Below, piece after piece: positions 28,536-37,802 of a stretch of 60,653 bases of DNA. This DNA comes from Goodfellowiella coeruleoviolacea. GTDB taxonomy: Bacteria; Actinomycetota; Actinomycetes; Mycobacteriales; Pseudonocardiaceae. The notes under the pieces were generated by a model. It saw nothing but the letters and a program-made list of their open reading frames with translations. It ran no database searches and had not been told where the DNA came from. Numbering within the stretch: the first letter of the stretch is position 1; every line of letters begins with the position of its first letter. Where the stretch lies: assembly GCF_024171785.1 (NCBI RefSeq), contig NZ_JAMTCK010000027.1, positions 1-60,653 of the forward strand, read 5' to 3'. Position numbers and translations under genes: made by a program.

Positions 28536-28573
28536 ATCCGCGCCGCGGATAGCGGTGATGCGGGTCCCCGCAT
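28536..28573 (+). terminator. Tandem hairpins downstream of whiA
   Basis: ATCCGC (28536-28541) pairs with GCGGAT (28545-28550), and ATGCGGG (28558-28564) pairs with CCCGCAT (28567-28573). They lie about 95-130 nt after the whiA stop. There is no U-tract, as usual for such GC-rich genomes; terminator function is inferred. Confidence 0.4.
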
Positions 28574-28705
28574 GCGGTTGACCCGGCCGCCGCGTGGTGT
28601 CCGGTCCCGGCCGCCCCCACCCTGGCCTGGCCACGGGCCGCTGTCCGGGACAGCCCTGCCCGGCGGCAGCACGCGACGCCGCGAGCGGCCAGGGAGGACG
28701 AGGCC

Positions 28706-29188
28706 ATGCCGGAGCAGCCGGGGCACGGGGGAGACCACGCGGACCGGGGCGGGACGGGCGGGGCCGCCGCGCCCGCCGACCTCGCCGCCCGGGCCGGCGA
28801 GTACGGGCAGCGGCTGGGCTGGCCGACCCGGCTGGCCGGCACCGAGCTGCACCTGCTGCTCGGTCGCGGGCTGGTCGGCGTGGCCCTGGCCAACCCCGGG
28901 GTGGCCGAGGAGATCCTCGGCGTGCTCACCCGCCGCGGCCTGGACGGCCCGGTGGTGGTGCTCCCCGGATCCCCGGCCCGGTGGGTGTTCCTGGCCGGGG
29001 CGGACCCGGCGGTCGACCACACCGCCGCGCTGGTGCCACCCGGCGTCGACCTGGTGCGCGACCAGGTGGCCCTGCCGCCCAGCCGGACCCCGCACGGCCG
29101 GGTCGCCTGGGCGCGTCCGCCCAGCCCGCACCGGGCGCTGCCCAGCGCGTTGGTGGTGCTGGCGGCGGCCCGGCTGACCATCGGCTGA
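28706..29188 (+). CDS. Conserved actinomycete protein of unknown function, paralogue 2
   Basis: The 160-residue protein shares the pattern of the product of 21766-22245: GPVVVLPGSPARWVFLAG near residue 82 and LPPSRTPHGRVAWARPPSP near residue 127, followed by a hydrophobic LPSALVVLAAARL end. The first 30 residues are Gly/Asp/His-rich and not shared. AGGGAGG precedes the ATG. It is monocistronic between whiA and gap. I recognise no domain; the conserved Trp/Pro residues suggest a binding fold and not an enzyme, but this is speculation. Confidence 0.7.
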   Translation: MPEQPGHGGDHADRGGTGGAAAPADLAARAGEYGQRLGWPTRLAGTELHLLLGRGLVGVALANPGVAEEILGVLTRRGLDGPVVVLPGSPARWVFLAGADPAVDHTAALVPPGVDLVRDQVALPPSRTPHGRVAWARPPSPHRALPSALVVLAAARLTIG

Positions 29189-29254
29189 AGCGCGGATCGC
29201 TGACTCGATAAAGAAAATCGCCCGCCCCTCTGACCAGGGACGGACCGTGAGCGC

Positions 29255-29260
29255 TAGGGT
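29255..29260 (+). promoter_or_regulatory. Putative -10 box of the gap-pgk-tpiA operon
   Basis: TAGGGT lies about 70 nt upstream of gap in an otherwise AT-richer stretch, with CTGACC 19 bp before it. The spacing is longer than ideal, so the assignment is tentative. Confidence 0.35.
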
Positions 29261-29272
29261 TGCGACCGATAG

Positions 29273-30337
<1,065 letters not shown>

Positions 30338-30360
30338 ACCGGCGGGGAGCTGGATCAGAC

Positions 30361-31575
30361 GTGAAGACACTCGACGACCTGCTCGCCGAGGGTGTCTCGG
30401 GTCGGCGCGTGCTGGTGCGCGCCGACCTGAACGTCCCCCTGGACGGCGACAGGATCACCGACGACGGCCGGGTCCGGGCCTCGCTGCCGACGCTGCGGGC
30501 GCTGACCCAGGCCGGCGCCCGGGTCGTGGTGGCCGCGCACCTGGGCCGCCCCAAGGGCGCACCCGACCCGAAGTACTCGCTGGCCCCGGTCGCCGCGCGG
30601 CTGGGTGAGCTGCTGGACGGCCCGGTCACCCTCGCCTCGGACGTGGTGGGCGACGGCGCCCGCGCCGCGGTGGACGCGCTGGCCGACGGCGGCGTGGTGC
30701 TGCTGGAGAACGTGCGCTTCGACGCCCGCGAGACCAGCAAGGACGCGGCCGAGCGCGGCGCGCTGGCCGACGAGCTGGCCGCGCTGGTCGGCGGTGCGGC
30801 ATCCGGCGCGTTCGTCTCCGACGGCTTCGGTGTGGTGCACCGCAAGCAGGCCTCGGTCTACGACGTGGCCCAGCGGCTGCCGCACTACGCGGGCGGGCTG
30901 GTGCTGGCCGAGGTCGAGGTGCTGCGCAAGCTCACCGGTGAGCCGGAGCGGCCCTACGTGGTGGTGCTCGGCGGGGCCAAGGTCTCGGACAAGCTGGGCG
31001 TGATCGCCAACCTGCTGACCAAGGTCGACCGGCTGATCATCGGCGGCGGCATGGCCTACACCTTCCTCAAGGCCAAGGGCTACGAGGTGGGCCGGTCGCT
31101 GCTGCAGGAGGACCAGCTGGAGCAGGTCGCCGGTTTCCTCGCCGAGGCGGACAAGCGCGGCGTGGAGCTGGTGCTGCCGGTGGACGTGCTGGCCGCCACC
31201 ACCTTCGCCGCCGACGCCGAGCACGAGGCGGTCGCGGTGGACGCCATCCCGGCCGACCGGGAGGGGCTGGACATCGGCCCGCGCACCCGGGAGCTGTTCG
31301 CGGCCAAGCTCGCGGACGCGGCCACGGTGTTCTGGAACGGCCCGATGGGCGTGTTCGAGTTCGCGGCGTTCGCCGGCGGCACCAGGGCGGTGGCCGAGGC
31401 GATCGTGGCCTCGTCGGCGTACAGCGTGGTCGGCGGCGGTGACTCGGCCGCGGCCGTGCGCCAGCTGGGCCTGCCCGAGGACGGCTTCTCGCACATCTCC
31501 ACCGGTGGCGGGGCGTCCCTGGAGTTCCTGGAGGGCAAGGAACTCCCGGGCGTGGCCGTGTTGGAGGAGGACTGA
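30361..31575 (+). CDS. pgk: Phosphoglycerate kinase
   Basis: It makes ATP and 3-phosphoglycerate in glycolysis. The 404-residue protein has [13 protein letters not shown] near residue 16, [15 protein letters not shown] near residue 61, the hinge region [12 protein letters not shown] near residue 202 and the ATP loop [13 protein letters not shown] near residue 357. GGGGAG lies upstream of the GTG at 30361; an open frame back to 30277 overlaps gap. Its TGA overlaps the tpiA ATG. Confidence 0.98.
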   Translation: MKTLDDLLAEGVSGRRVLVRADLNVPLDGDRITDDGRVRASLPTLRALTQAGARVVVAAHLGRPKGAPDPKYSLAPVAARLGELLDGPVTLASDVVGDGARAAVDALADGGVVLLENVRFDARETSKDAAERGALADELAALVGGAASGAFVSDGFGVVHRKQASVYDVAQRLPHYAGGLVLAEVEVLRKLTGEPERPYVVVLGGAKVSDKLGVIANLLTKVDRLIIGGGMAYTFLKAKGYEVGRSLLQEDQLEQVAGFLAEADKRGVELVLPVDVLAATTFAADAEHEAVAVDAIPADREGLDIGPRTRELFAAKLADAATVFWNGPMGVFEFAAFAGGTRAVAEAIVASSAYSVVGGGDSAAAVRQLGLPEDGFSHISTGGGASLEFLEGKELPGVAVLEED

Positions 31576-32363
31576 TGGCCACGCGCCAGCCGCTGATCGC
31601 CGGCAACTGGAAGATGAACCTCAACCACCTTGAGGCCATCGCGCTGGTCCAGAAGATCGCCTTCGCGCTGCCGGAGAAGTACTTCGCCAAGGTCGAGGTG
31701 GCGGTGCTGCCGCCGTTCACCGACATCCGCAGCGTGCAGACGCTGGTGGACGGGGACAAGCTGCTGCTCCGCTACGGCGCGCAGGACCTGTCCCCGCACG
31801 ACTCGGGCGCGCACACCGGTGACGTGTCCGGTCCGATGCTGGCCAAGCTCGGCTGCACGTACGTGACCGTGGGCCACTCCGAGCGCCGCGAGCACCACGG
31901 CGAGGACGACGACCTGGTCAACCGCAAGGTCCGGGCCGCGCTCAAGCACGGCATCACCCCGATCCTGTGCGTGGGTGAGCAGCTGGAGGTGCGCGAGCAG
32001 GGCGGACACGTCGAGCACTGCAACAGCCAGCTGATCGCCGGCCTCAAGGGCCTCAAGGCCGAGCAGGTGCGCGACGTGGTGATCGCCTACGAGCCGGTGT
32101 GGGCGATCGGCACCGGCCGGGTGGCCACCCCGGCCGACGCCCAGGAGGTCTGCGCCGCGCTGCGGGCCAGGCTGGCCGAGAAGTACGGCGACGAGATCGC
32201 CGGCGGCGTGCGCATCCTCTACGGCGGCTCGGTGAAGTCCGGCAACATCGGCGATCTGGTCAAGCAGGATGATGTTGACGGGGCGCTCGTCGGCGGTGCC
32301 AGCCTGGACGGCGAGGAGTTCGCCAAGCTCTGCGCGCTCGCTGCGGGCGGCCCCCTGCCCTAA
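31575..32363 (+). CDS. tpiA: Triosephosphate isomerase
   Basis: It interconverts dihydroxyacetone phosphate and glyceraldehyde 3-phosphate. The 262-residue TIM barrel has GNWKMNLN near residue 10, the catalytic His in [12 protein letters not shown] near residue 98, the catalytic Glu in [11 protein letters not shown] near residue 173 and YGGSVKSGN near residue 216. It ends the glycolytic operon and is coupled to pgk by one shared base. Confidence 0.98.
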   Translation: MATRQPLIAGNWKMNLNHLEAIALVQKIAFALPEKYFAKVEVAVLPPFTDIRSVQTLVDGDKLLLRYGAQDLSPHDSGAHTGDVSGPMLAKLGCTYVTVGHSERREHHGEDDDLVNRKVRAALKHGITPILCVGEQLEVREQGGHVEHCNSQLIAGLKGLKAEQVRDVVIAYEPVWAIGTGRVATPADAQEVCAALRARLAEKYGDEIAGGVRILYGGSVKSGNIGDLVKQDDVDGALVGGASLDGEEFAKLCALAAGGPLP

Positions 32364-32403
32364 GCAGATCCACCTGGCGGTCCACTCTCGGCACCGGAAC
32401 CGG

Positions 32404-32409
32404 TACCCT
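32404..32409 (+). promoter_or_regulatory. Putative -10 box of secG
   Basis: TACCCT lies 31 nt before the secG ATG within the 77-bp gap after tpiA. No clear -35 is seen. Confidence 0.3.
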
Positions 32410-32440
32410 GTGACGTCGACCGCCCGACAGCGAGGAAGAA

Positions 32441-32674
32441 ATGAAGCTGTTTCTACAGATACTGGTGATCGTCTCCAGTGTGCTGCTGGCGCTGCTCGTG
32501 TTGTTGCACCGTGGCCGAGGAGGCGGGTTGTCCTCGCTGTTCGGTGGCGGCATGCAGTCCAGCCTGGCCGGGTCCAGCGTCGTCGAGAAGAACTTGGATC
32601 GGATGACCCTGTTCGTCGGCGTGGTCTGGCTGATCTCCATCGTGGGGATCGGCCTGCTGGTCAAGGTTGGATAG
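32441..32674 (+). CDS. secG: Preprotein translocase subunit SecG
   Basis: SecG is the small non-essential subunit of the SecYEG channel. The 77-residue protein has two hydrophobic helices (residues 4-23 and 55-75) flanking a Gly-rich loop HRGRGGGLSSLFGGGMQSSL, the family signature. GCGAGGAAGAA precedes the ATG. Its place after tpiA is conserved in actinobacteria. Confidence 0.96.
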   Translation: MKLFLQILVIVSSVLLALLVLLHRGRGGGLSSLFGGGMQSSLAGSSVVEKNLDRMTLFVGVVWLISIVGIGLLVKVG

Positions 32675-32738
32675 GCACCGGCCGAGAGTGAGTCGATCGA
32701 ACACTAGGGGCAACCACGTGGTGGGGGTGTAAGGGTCG

Positions 32739-33086
32739 ATGTCAGGTGGCAACGCGATTCGCGGAACCCGCGTCGGCGCAGGCCCGATGGGAGAGTCGGA
32801 GCGCGGCGAGTCCGCGCCCCGGCGCCGGGTTTCGTACTGGTGCGCCAACGGGCACGAGTCACGCCCGTCGTTCGCACTGGATGCGGAAGAACCAGAGCAC
32901 TGGGACTGCCCGCGCTGCGGGTTCCCGGCCGGGCGGAACGAGCAGAGTCCGCCGGCTCCACCGCGCAACGAGCCCTACAAGACGCACCTGGCGTACGTGA
33001 AGGAGCGCCGGTCCGACGCCGATGGCGAGGCCATCCTGCAGGAGGCGTTGGCCAAGCTCCGCAAGCAGCGCGAGGGCGACTTCTAG
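32739..33086 (+). CDS. rbpA: RNA polymerase-binding protein RbpA
   Basis: RbpA is an actinobacterial protein that binds the principal sigma factor and RNA polymerase and stabilises open complexes. The 115-residue protein has a disordered start with MSGGNAIRGTRVGAGPMGE, the zinc-related SYWCANGHESRPSF segment near residue 32, WDCPRCGFPAG near residue 55, and the C-terminal sigma-binding helix TKR/KERRSDADGEAIL-type region near residue 88. A GGGGGTGTAAGGG run precedes the ATG at short spacing. Confidence 0.96.
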   Translation: MSGGNAIRGTRVGAGPMGESERGESAPRRRVSYWCANGHESRPSFALDAEEPEHWDCPRCGFPAGRNEQSPPAPPRNEPYKTHLAYVKERRSDADGEAILQEALAKLRKQREGDF

Positions 33087-33107
33087 GGATTCTGGAACGA
33101 ACCCAGA

Positions 33108-33159
33108 ACCGGGGCGGTCCGGTCGGGCACTTCTCGGTGCTCCGCCGGGCCGCCCCGGT
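33108..33159. terminator. Strong terminator hairpin after rbpA
   Basis: ACCGGGGCGG (33108-33117) pairs perfectly with CCGCCCCGGT (33150-33159), with inner CCGG/CCGG and GCAC/GTGC pairs continuing the stem, and TCTTCT follows on the plus strand. It lies between the converging rbpA and marR genes and can serve both. Confidence 0.75.
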
Positions 33160-33238
33160 GTCTTCTCCGGGTGCCGCTCGACGGTGTGTTGCTCGTGCGC
33201 GTCGCTGCCGCGCTGCGGGGCGCGCGCGGGTCGCCGCC

Positions 33239-33715
33239 TCACGTGCGCAGGGCCAGCAGCAGCGGCCCGAGGTCCGCGTCGTGCTCGATCCGGTCGAAGG
33301 TGCTGGCCAGGGTGGCCTCGTAGATCTCGGCCGCGGCCTGGAAGACCTGCCGGCCCAGCGGGGTGACCCCGGTGTACACGCCGCGCCGGTCGGTCTCGCA
33401 GAGCCGGCGCGCGGCCAGGCCGGCCTGTTCCAGTCGGGCGACCAGGCGGCTCACCGAACTCTGGTTCAGCCCCACGATGTCGGTCAGGTCCTGCATGCGC
33501 AGGTCACCGGTGGGTGCCTCGACCAGTGCCCGGATCGCGGTGAACTCGGAGAGCCCGAAGCTGAACCGCCGCTGCAGTGTCCGTTCCAGTGCTGACTCGA
33601 CCCTGGTGGTGAGCGCCCGCAGTCGGTCCCACAGCACCCGGTCGGCCGACGGCTCCCGCCGCTCGGCGTCGGCGCTGGTACCGCCGCTCCCGCCCTCGCT
33701 CGCCTCGGCGCCCAT
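33239..33715 (-). CDS. MarR-family transcriptional regulator
   Basis: The 158-residue protein has the MarR winged helix at about residues 40-120 (FSFGLSEFTAIRALVEAPTG, then LNQSSVSRLVARLEQAGL and the wing CETDRRGVYTGVTPLG). MarR proteins usually repress themselves and nearby genes in response to small phenolic or lipophilic ligands. I chose the ATG at 33715 because GAGGTG precedes it; a GTG at 33742 is an in-frame alternative. Decamers GAATCACGTC upstream are candidate operators. The nearest possible target is only itself, since the pgl operon ends toward it. Confidence 0.9.
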   Translation of the reverse strand: MGAEASEGGSGGTSADAERREPSADRVLWDRLRALTTRVESALERTLQRRFSFGLSEFTAIRALVEAPTGDLRMQDLTDIVGLNQSSVSRLVARLEQAGLAARRLCETDRRGVYTGVTPLGRQVFQAAAEIYEATLASTFDRIEHDADLGPLLLALRT

Positions 33716-34173
33716 CGCGCACCTCGCATTCCAAGAGGGCACGACCGGACAGGAATCACGTCGGCGCGGTCGGAATCACGTCAGTGCGCCAGCGACCCGG
33801 CTGGCGCGGGAGGTGGCTCGCGACCGCCGCAGCTGGCGGTCGGGCCGGTACCGGGAGGAGTGGAGACGTTCCGTCACCGGATGACGTGATTCAGTGTCGC
33901 GGTGTGCACGAAACATGGTAGCTGTCCACCAGGTCACGATTGGGTGAAAAGCCTGCCCTGCCGCGGCAACCGCGCGAACACCCGGCCGGCAACCGGACGA
34001 GCACCGGGCCCACCAGTGGATGGGCCCGCTACGGGGAACTCCACGCCGCACGCGGTCGCCCGTGTTCGAGGTAGCGGGTCGTGCCCGACGTGACGCCGTG
34101 CTGGCCGCCGGACGACAAGGGCCGGCCGGCACCGGTGGTTCCAGTGCTGGCCGGCCCGTGCCGGTTGACTCGC
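33716..34173. other. Intergenic region upstream of marR with repeated decamer
   Basis: No gene is supported. The stretch holds three copies of GAATCACGTC (two direct, one inverted). Its right half is GC-rich and without visible structure up to the pgl stop. Confidence 0.6.
33753..33892. promoter_or_regulatory. Three GAATCACGTC decamers upstream of marR
   Basis: GAATCACGTC occurs at 33753-33762 and 33773-33782 (exactly 20 bp apart, two helical turns) and inverted at 33883-33892. Their location 40-180 bp upstream of the MarR start makes them candidate regulator-binding sites. Confidence 0.5.
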
Positions 34174-34923
34174 CTAGCCCAGCTTGGCCGCGGCCGAGGT
34201 GTCCAGCAGCCACAGGGTGCGCTGCTGGCCGCGGGCGCCGGCCGCGGGCAGGGTGACCTCGTCGGCCCCGCCCAGCGCGGTGGCCACCGCGTCGGCCTTG
34301 GCCTGGCCGGTGGTCATCAGCCAGACCTGCCTGGCCGCGCGGATGGTGGGCAGGGTCAGGCTGACCCTGGTCGGCGGCGGCTTGGGGCAGTCGCGCACGG
34401 CCACCACGGTGCGGTTGGTCTCGTGCACGGCGGGTGAGTCGGGGAACACCGACGCGGTGTGCCCCTCCTCGCCGACCCCGAGCAGGCACACGTCGAACGC
34501 GGGCACGTCCGCCCCGGCCGGCGCCCGCTGCGCGAGCAGCCGGGCGTAGGCGGCGGCCGCCGCGTCCGGGTCGTCACCGAACTCGCCGTCCGAGGGGGCC
34601 ATCACGTGGACCCGCTCGGCCGGGACGCCGATGTGGTCCAGCAGGGCCTCCCTGGCCTGGGTCTCGTTGCGGTCCGGGTGCCCGGCGGGCAGGAACCGCT
34701 CGTCCCCCCAGTACAGGTCGACCCGGGACCAGTCGACCGCGTCCCTGGCCGGCGCGTCGCGCACCTGCTCCAGCACGGCCACGCCGGTGCGACCCCCGGT
34801 CAGCACCAGCGAGGCGCCGCCCTGGGCGCGCTGCACGTCGGACAGGGTGGTGATCAGGCGGGCGGCGGTGGCCGCGGCCAGCAGGTCGCCGTCCGCGTAC
34901 ACCACCACCTCGGGGTCGGTCAT
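34174..34923 (-). CDS. pgl: 6-phosphogluconolactonase
   Basis: It hydrolyses 6-phosphogluconolactone, the second step of the oxidative pentose phosphate pathway. The 249-residue DevB-type protein has LTGGRTGVAVLE near residue 41, the VDLYWGDERFLPAGHPDRNE segment near residue 67 and LLGVGEEGHTASVFP near residue 144. Its ATG overlaps the opcA stop by four bases (ATGA). It is the last gene of the tkt-tal-pgi-zwf-opcA-pgl operon. Confidence 0.97.
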   Translation of the reverse strand: MTDPEVVVYADGDLLAAATAARLITTLSDVQRAQGGASLVLTGGRTGVAVLEQVRDAPARDAVDWSRVDLYWGDERFLPAGHPDRNETQAREALLDHIGVPAERVHVMAPSDGEFGDDPDAAAAAYARLLAQRAPAGADVPAFDVCLLGVGEEGHTASVFPDSPAVHETNRTVVAVRDCPKPPPTRVSLTLPTIRAARQVWLMTTGQAKADAVATALGGADEVTLPAAGARGQQRTLWLLDTSAAAKLG

Positions 34924-36224
34924 GACTCGCTCGCCTTGCTGGCCTTGCCGCTCCGGCTGGCCCTGGTGCTGGTCGTGGCCTTGGCCGCACCGGTCTTGGC
35001 CGCCGCGGTCTTGGCGGACGCCGCGCGCTTGGCCGGCTTCGGGGTGCGCTTGCCGGCCGTGCCCGCCACCTTCGCGCGCACCGAGGTGCGCCGGGCCGTG
35101 GTCTTGGCCGCGGCGCTGGCTGGCGCGGACGCCGACTGCTCGGCACCGGCCACGGTGTCGGCCTCGGTGCCCGGCTTGCCCTCCGCGCCCGCGTCGGCCG
35201 CCGTGGCGGCCCGGCCCCGGCCCGCGGTCCGGCGGGTGGTGGTCTTGCGGCCACCGGCCGCCGCCTTGACACCGGCCCGGGCGGTCGCGGTCCGGCCGGC
35301 GCCCCGGGCGGCGGTCACCTTGCCCAGTGCCTTGAGGCTGGTCTCGTAGACCTCGTCCGGGTCGAGCCGGCGCAGCTCCTCGATCAGGCAGTCCTCGGTG
35401 CTGCGGCGCTGCAGCGCCACCCGCCGGTCCGGCTGGCCCGGCTGGGTGAGGGTGCCGGTGCGGCCGTCCGGCCGGACCAGCTCCACATTGCCGGAGCGGC
35501 GCTCCAGCACCACCGAGACGATGCCCTCACCCGAGGTGGCCTTGGCCCGCTTGACCGGGATGCGCAGGTAGGCGGCCAGCCAGGCGGCCAGCAGGCTGGT
35601 GGACGGGGAGTCGGACTCCCCGGTGACCACCGCGCCGGTCACCTTCTCGTAGGGCGGCAGGTCCAGTGCCGTGGCCAGCAGCGCCCGCCAGGTGGTCAGC
35701 CTGGCCCACGCCAGGTCGGTGTCACCGTCGGTGTAGCTCTTGCGCCGCTGCTCCAGGGCGCGGATCGGGTTGCGCTCGGCCGCCGCGTCGGTGATCCGGC
35801 GGTGGGCCAGCTGCCCGATCGGGTCCGTGGCCGGCACCGCCGGCGCCTCGTCCGGCCACCACGCCACCACCGGCGCGTCCGGCAGCAGCAGCGGGATGAC
35901 GCAGCTGGCGCCCTGGTCGGCCAGTGGGCCGTACAGCCGCAGCACGACGACCTCGCTGGCACCGGCGTCGCCGCCGACCCGGATCTGCGCGTCCAGCCGC
36001 GCCGCGGCCTTGCGCGCGCCCCTGGCCACCGCGATGACCCGGCAGGGGTGCTCCCGGCTGGCGGAGTTGGCCGCCTCCACCGCCGCGTCCACCTTGGACC
36101 CGTCGTCGGTGACGATCACCAGGGTGAGCACCCGGCCCAGGGCCACCGCCCCGCCCTGCTCGCGCAGTTCGACGAGCCTGGTGTTGACCTGGGACGTGGT
36201 TGTCGAGGGCAGGTCGATGATCAC
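34920..36224 (-). CDS. opcA: Glucose-6-phosphate dehydrogenase assembly protein OpcA with a long Lys/Ala-rich tail
   Basis: OpcA is needed for full activity and assembly of glucose-6-phosphate dehydrogenase in actinobacteria and cyanobacteria. Residues 1-300 match the family (VIIDLPSTTTSQVNTRLVE at the start, APVVAWWPDEAP near residue 122). The usual length is about 300; here a tail from about residue 320 to 434 is made of Lys, Ala, Thr and Arg with AAAK, RRT and TAAAK-type units, like histone H1-like proteins. The GTG at 36224 has GGAGG before it and overlaps the zwf stop by four bases. An upstream open frame to 37265 is the shadow of zwf. Confidence 0.93.
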   Translation of the reverse strand: MIIDLPSTTTSQVNTRLVELREQGGAVALGRVLTLVIVTDDGSKVDAAVEAANSASREHPCRVIAVARGARKAAARLDAQIRVGGDAGASEVVVLRLYGPLADQGASCVIPLLLPDAPVVAWWPDEAPAVPATDPIGQLAHRRITDAAAERNPIRALEQRRKSYTDGDTDLAWARLTTWRALLATALDLPPYEKVTGAVVTGESDSPSTSLLAAWLAAYLRIPVKRAKATSGEGIVSVVLERRSGNVELVRPDGRTGTLTQPGQPDRRVALQRRSTEDCLIEELRRLDPDEVYETSLKALGKVTAARGAGRTATARAGVKAAAGGRKTTTRRTAGRGRAATAADAGAEGKPGTEADTVAGAEQSASAPASAAAKTTARRTSVRAKVAGTAGKRTPKPAKRAASAKTAAAKTGAAKATTSTRASRSGKASKASES

Positions 36225-37759
36225 GGGCGCCTCCAGTGCCTGCCGGTGCGGGCCATCATCGCGTCGGCGGAGGGCGGCCCCCAGGTGCCGGCCCGGTACT
36301 CCTCCGGCCGCTTGCCGCTGTTCTCCCAGTGCTGCAGCACCGGGTCCAGGATCTTCCAGGACAGCTCCACCTCGTCGTTCACCGGGAACAGCGAGGGCTC
36401 GCCCAGCAGCACGTCCAGCAGCAGCCGCTCGTAGGCCTCGGGCGAGGACTCGGTGAACGCGTGGCCGTAGCCGAAGTCCATGGTCACGTCCCGGACCTCC
36501 ATGGTGGTGCCGGGGACCTTGGAACCGAACCGCATGGTCACGCCCTCGTCCGGCTGCACCCGGATGACCAGGGCGTTCTGCCCCAGTTCCTCGGTGGCGG
36601 TTGAGTCGAAGGGCAGGTGCGGGGCGCGCTTGAACACCACCGCGATCTCGGTGACCCGCCGGCCCAGCCGCTTGCCGGTGCGCAGGTAGAACGGCACCCC
36701 GGCCCAGCGGCGGGTGTTCACCTCCAGGGTGATCGCGGCGAAGGTCTCGGTGGTGGAGTCCTTGGCGAACCCGCCCTCCTCCACCAGGCCGGGCACCTTC
36801 TGGCCGCCCTGCCAGCCGCCGATGTACTGGCCGCGCGCGGTGGTCTCGTCGAACGGCGCCGCCGGCTTGGTGGCCGACAGCACCTTGATCTTCTCCGCCC
36901 GCAGGTCGTCCGGGCGGAAGGAGACCGGCTCCTCCATCGCGGTCAGCGCCAGCAGCTGGATCAGGTGGTTCTGGATCACGTCCCGCGCCGCGCCGATGCC
37001 GTCGTAGTAGCCGGCGCGACCACCCAGGCCGATGTCCTCGGCCATGGTGATCTGCACGTGGTCGACGAAGTTGGCGTTCCAGATCGGCTCGAACAGCTGG
37101 TTGGCGAAGCGCAGCGCCAGGATGTTCTGCACCGTCTCCTTGCCGAGGTAGTGGTCGATGCGGAACACCGACTCCTCGGGGAAGACCTCGTTGACGATCC
37201 GGTTGAGTTCCTTGGCGCTCTTCAGGTCGTGCCCGAACGGCTTCTCGATCACCACCCGCCGCCACTGGTCCGAACTCTGCGCGGACAGCCCGGAGCGGGC
37301 CAGCTGCTTGCAGACCGTGGGGAAGGCGCCCGGCGGGATGGACAGGTAGAACGCGTGGTTGCCGCCGGTGCCCCGAACCCGGTCCAGGTCGGTGATGGTG
37401 GATGTCAGGTTCTCGAAGGCGACCGGGTCGTCGAAGGTGCCCGACACGAACCGGATGCCCTCGGCCAGCCGGTCCCAGACCTCCTGGCGGAACGGGGTCC
37501 GCGCGTGCTCGCGGACCGCGTCGTAGACGACCTGCATGAAGTCCTGGTCGGCCCAGTCCCGCCGGGCGAACCCGGTGAGGGCGAAGCCCGGCGGCAGCAG
37601 ACCCCGGTTGGCCAGGTCGTAGATGGCCGGCATGAGCTTCTTGCGGGACAGGTCACCGGTCACGCCGAAGATCACCAGACCGCACGGGCCGGCGATCCTG
37701 GGCAGCCGCTTGTCCCGCTCGTCGCGCAGCGGGTTGCGCCACGTCCTGGGGGCGGTCAC
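36221..37759 (-). CDS. zwf: Glucose-6-phosphate 1-dehydrogenase
   Basis: It oxidises glucose 6-phosphate with NADP+. The 512-residue protein has the nucleotide loop IFGVTGDLSRKKL near residue 30, VVIEKPFGHD near residue 175 and the substrate-binding RIDHYLGKETVQN near residue 205, the diagnostic motif. GGGAGG precedes the GTG. It lies between pgi and its partner opcA in the pentose phosphate operon. Confidence 0.98.
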   Translation of the reverse strand: MTAPRTWRNPLRDERDKRLPRIAGPCGLVIFGVTGDLSRKKLMPAIYDLANRGLLPPGFALTGFARRDWADQDFMQVVYDAVREHARTPFRQEVWDRLAEGIRFVSGTFDDPVAFENLTSTITDLDRVRGTGGNHAFYLSIPPGAFPTVCKQLARSGLSAQSSDQWRRVVIEKPFGHDLKSAKELNRIVNEVFPEESVFRIDHYLGKETVQNILALRFANQLFEPIWNANFVDHVQITMAEDIGLGGRAGYYDGIGAARDVIQNHLIQLLALTAMEEPVSFRPDDLRAEKIKVLSATKPAAPFDETTARGQYIGGWQGGQKVPGLVEEGGFAKDSTTETFAAITLEVNTRRWAGVPFYLRTGKRLGRRVTEIAVVFKRAPHLPFDSTATEELGQNALVIRVQPDEGVTMRFGSKVPGTTMEVRDVTMDFGYGHAFTESSPEAYERLLLDVLLGEPSLFPVNDEVELSWKILDPVLQHWENSGKRPEEYRAGTWGPPSADAMMARTGRHWRRP

Positions 37760-37802
37760 ACATCCTCCCGGGTTCGGTCGTCGTAGCTGGGTGCGGCGGC
37801 CG

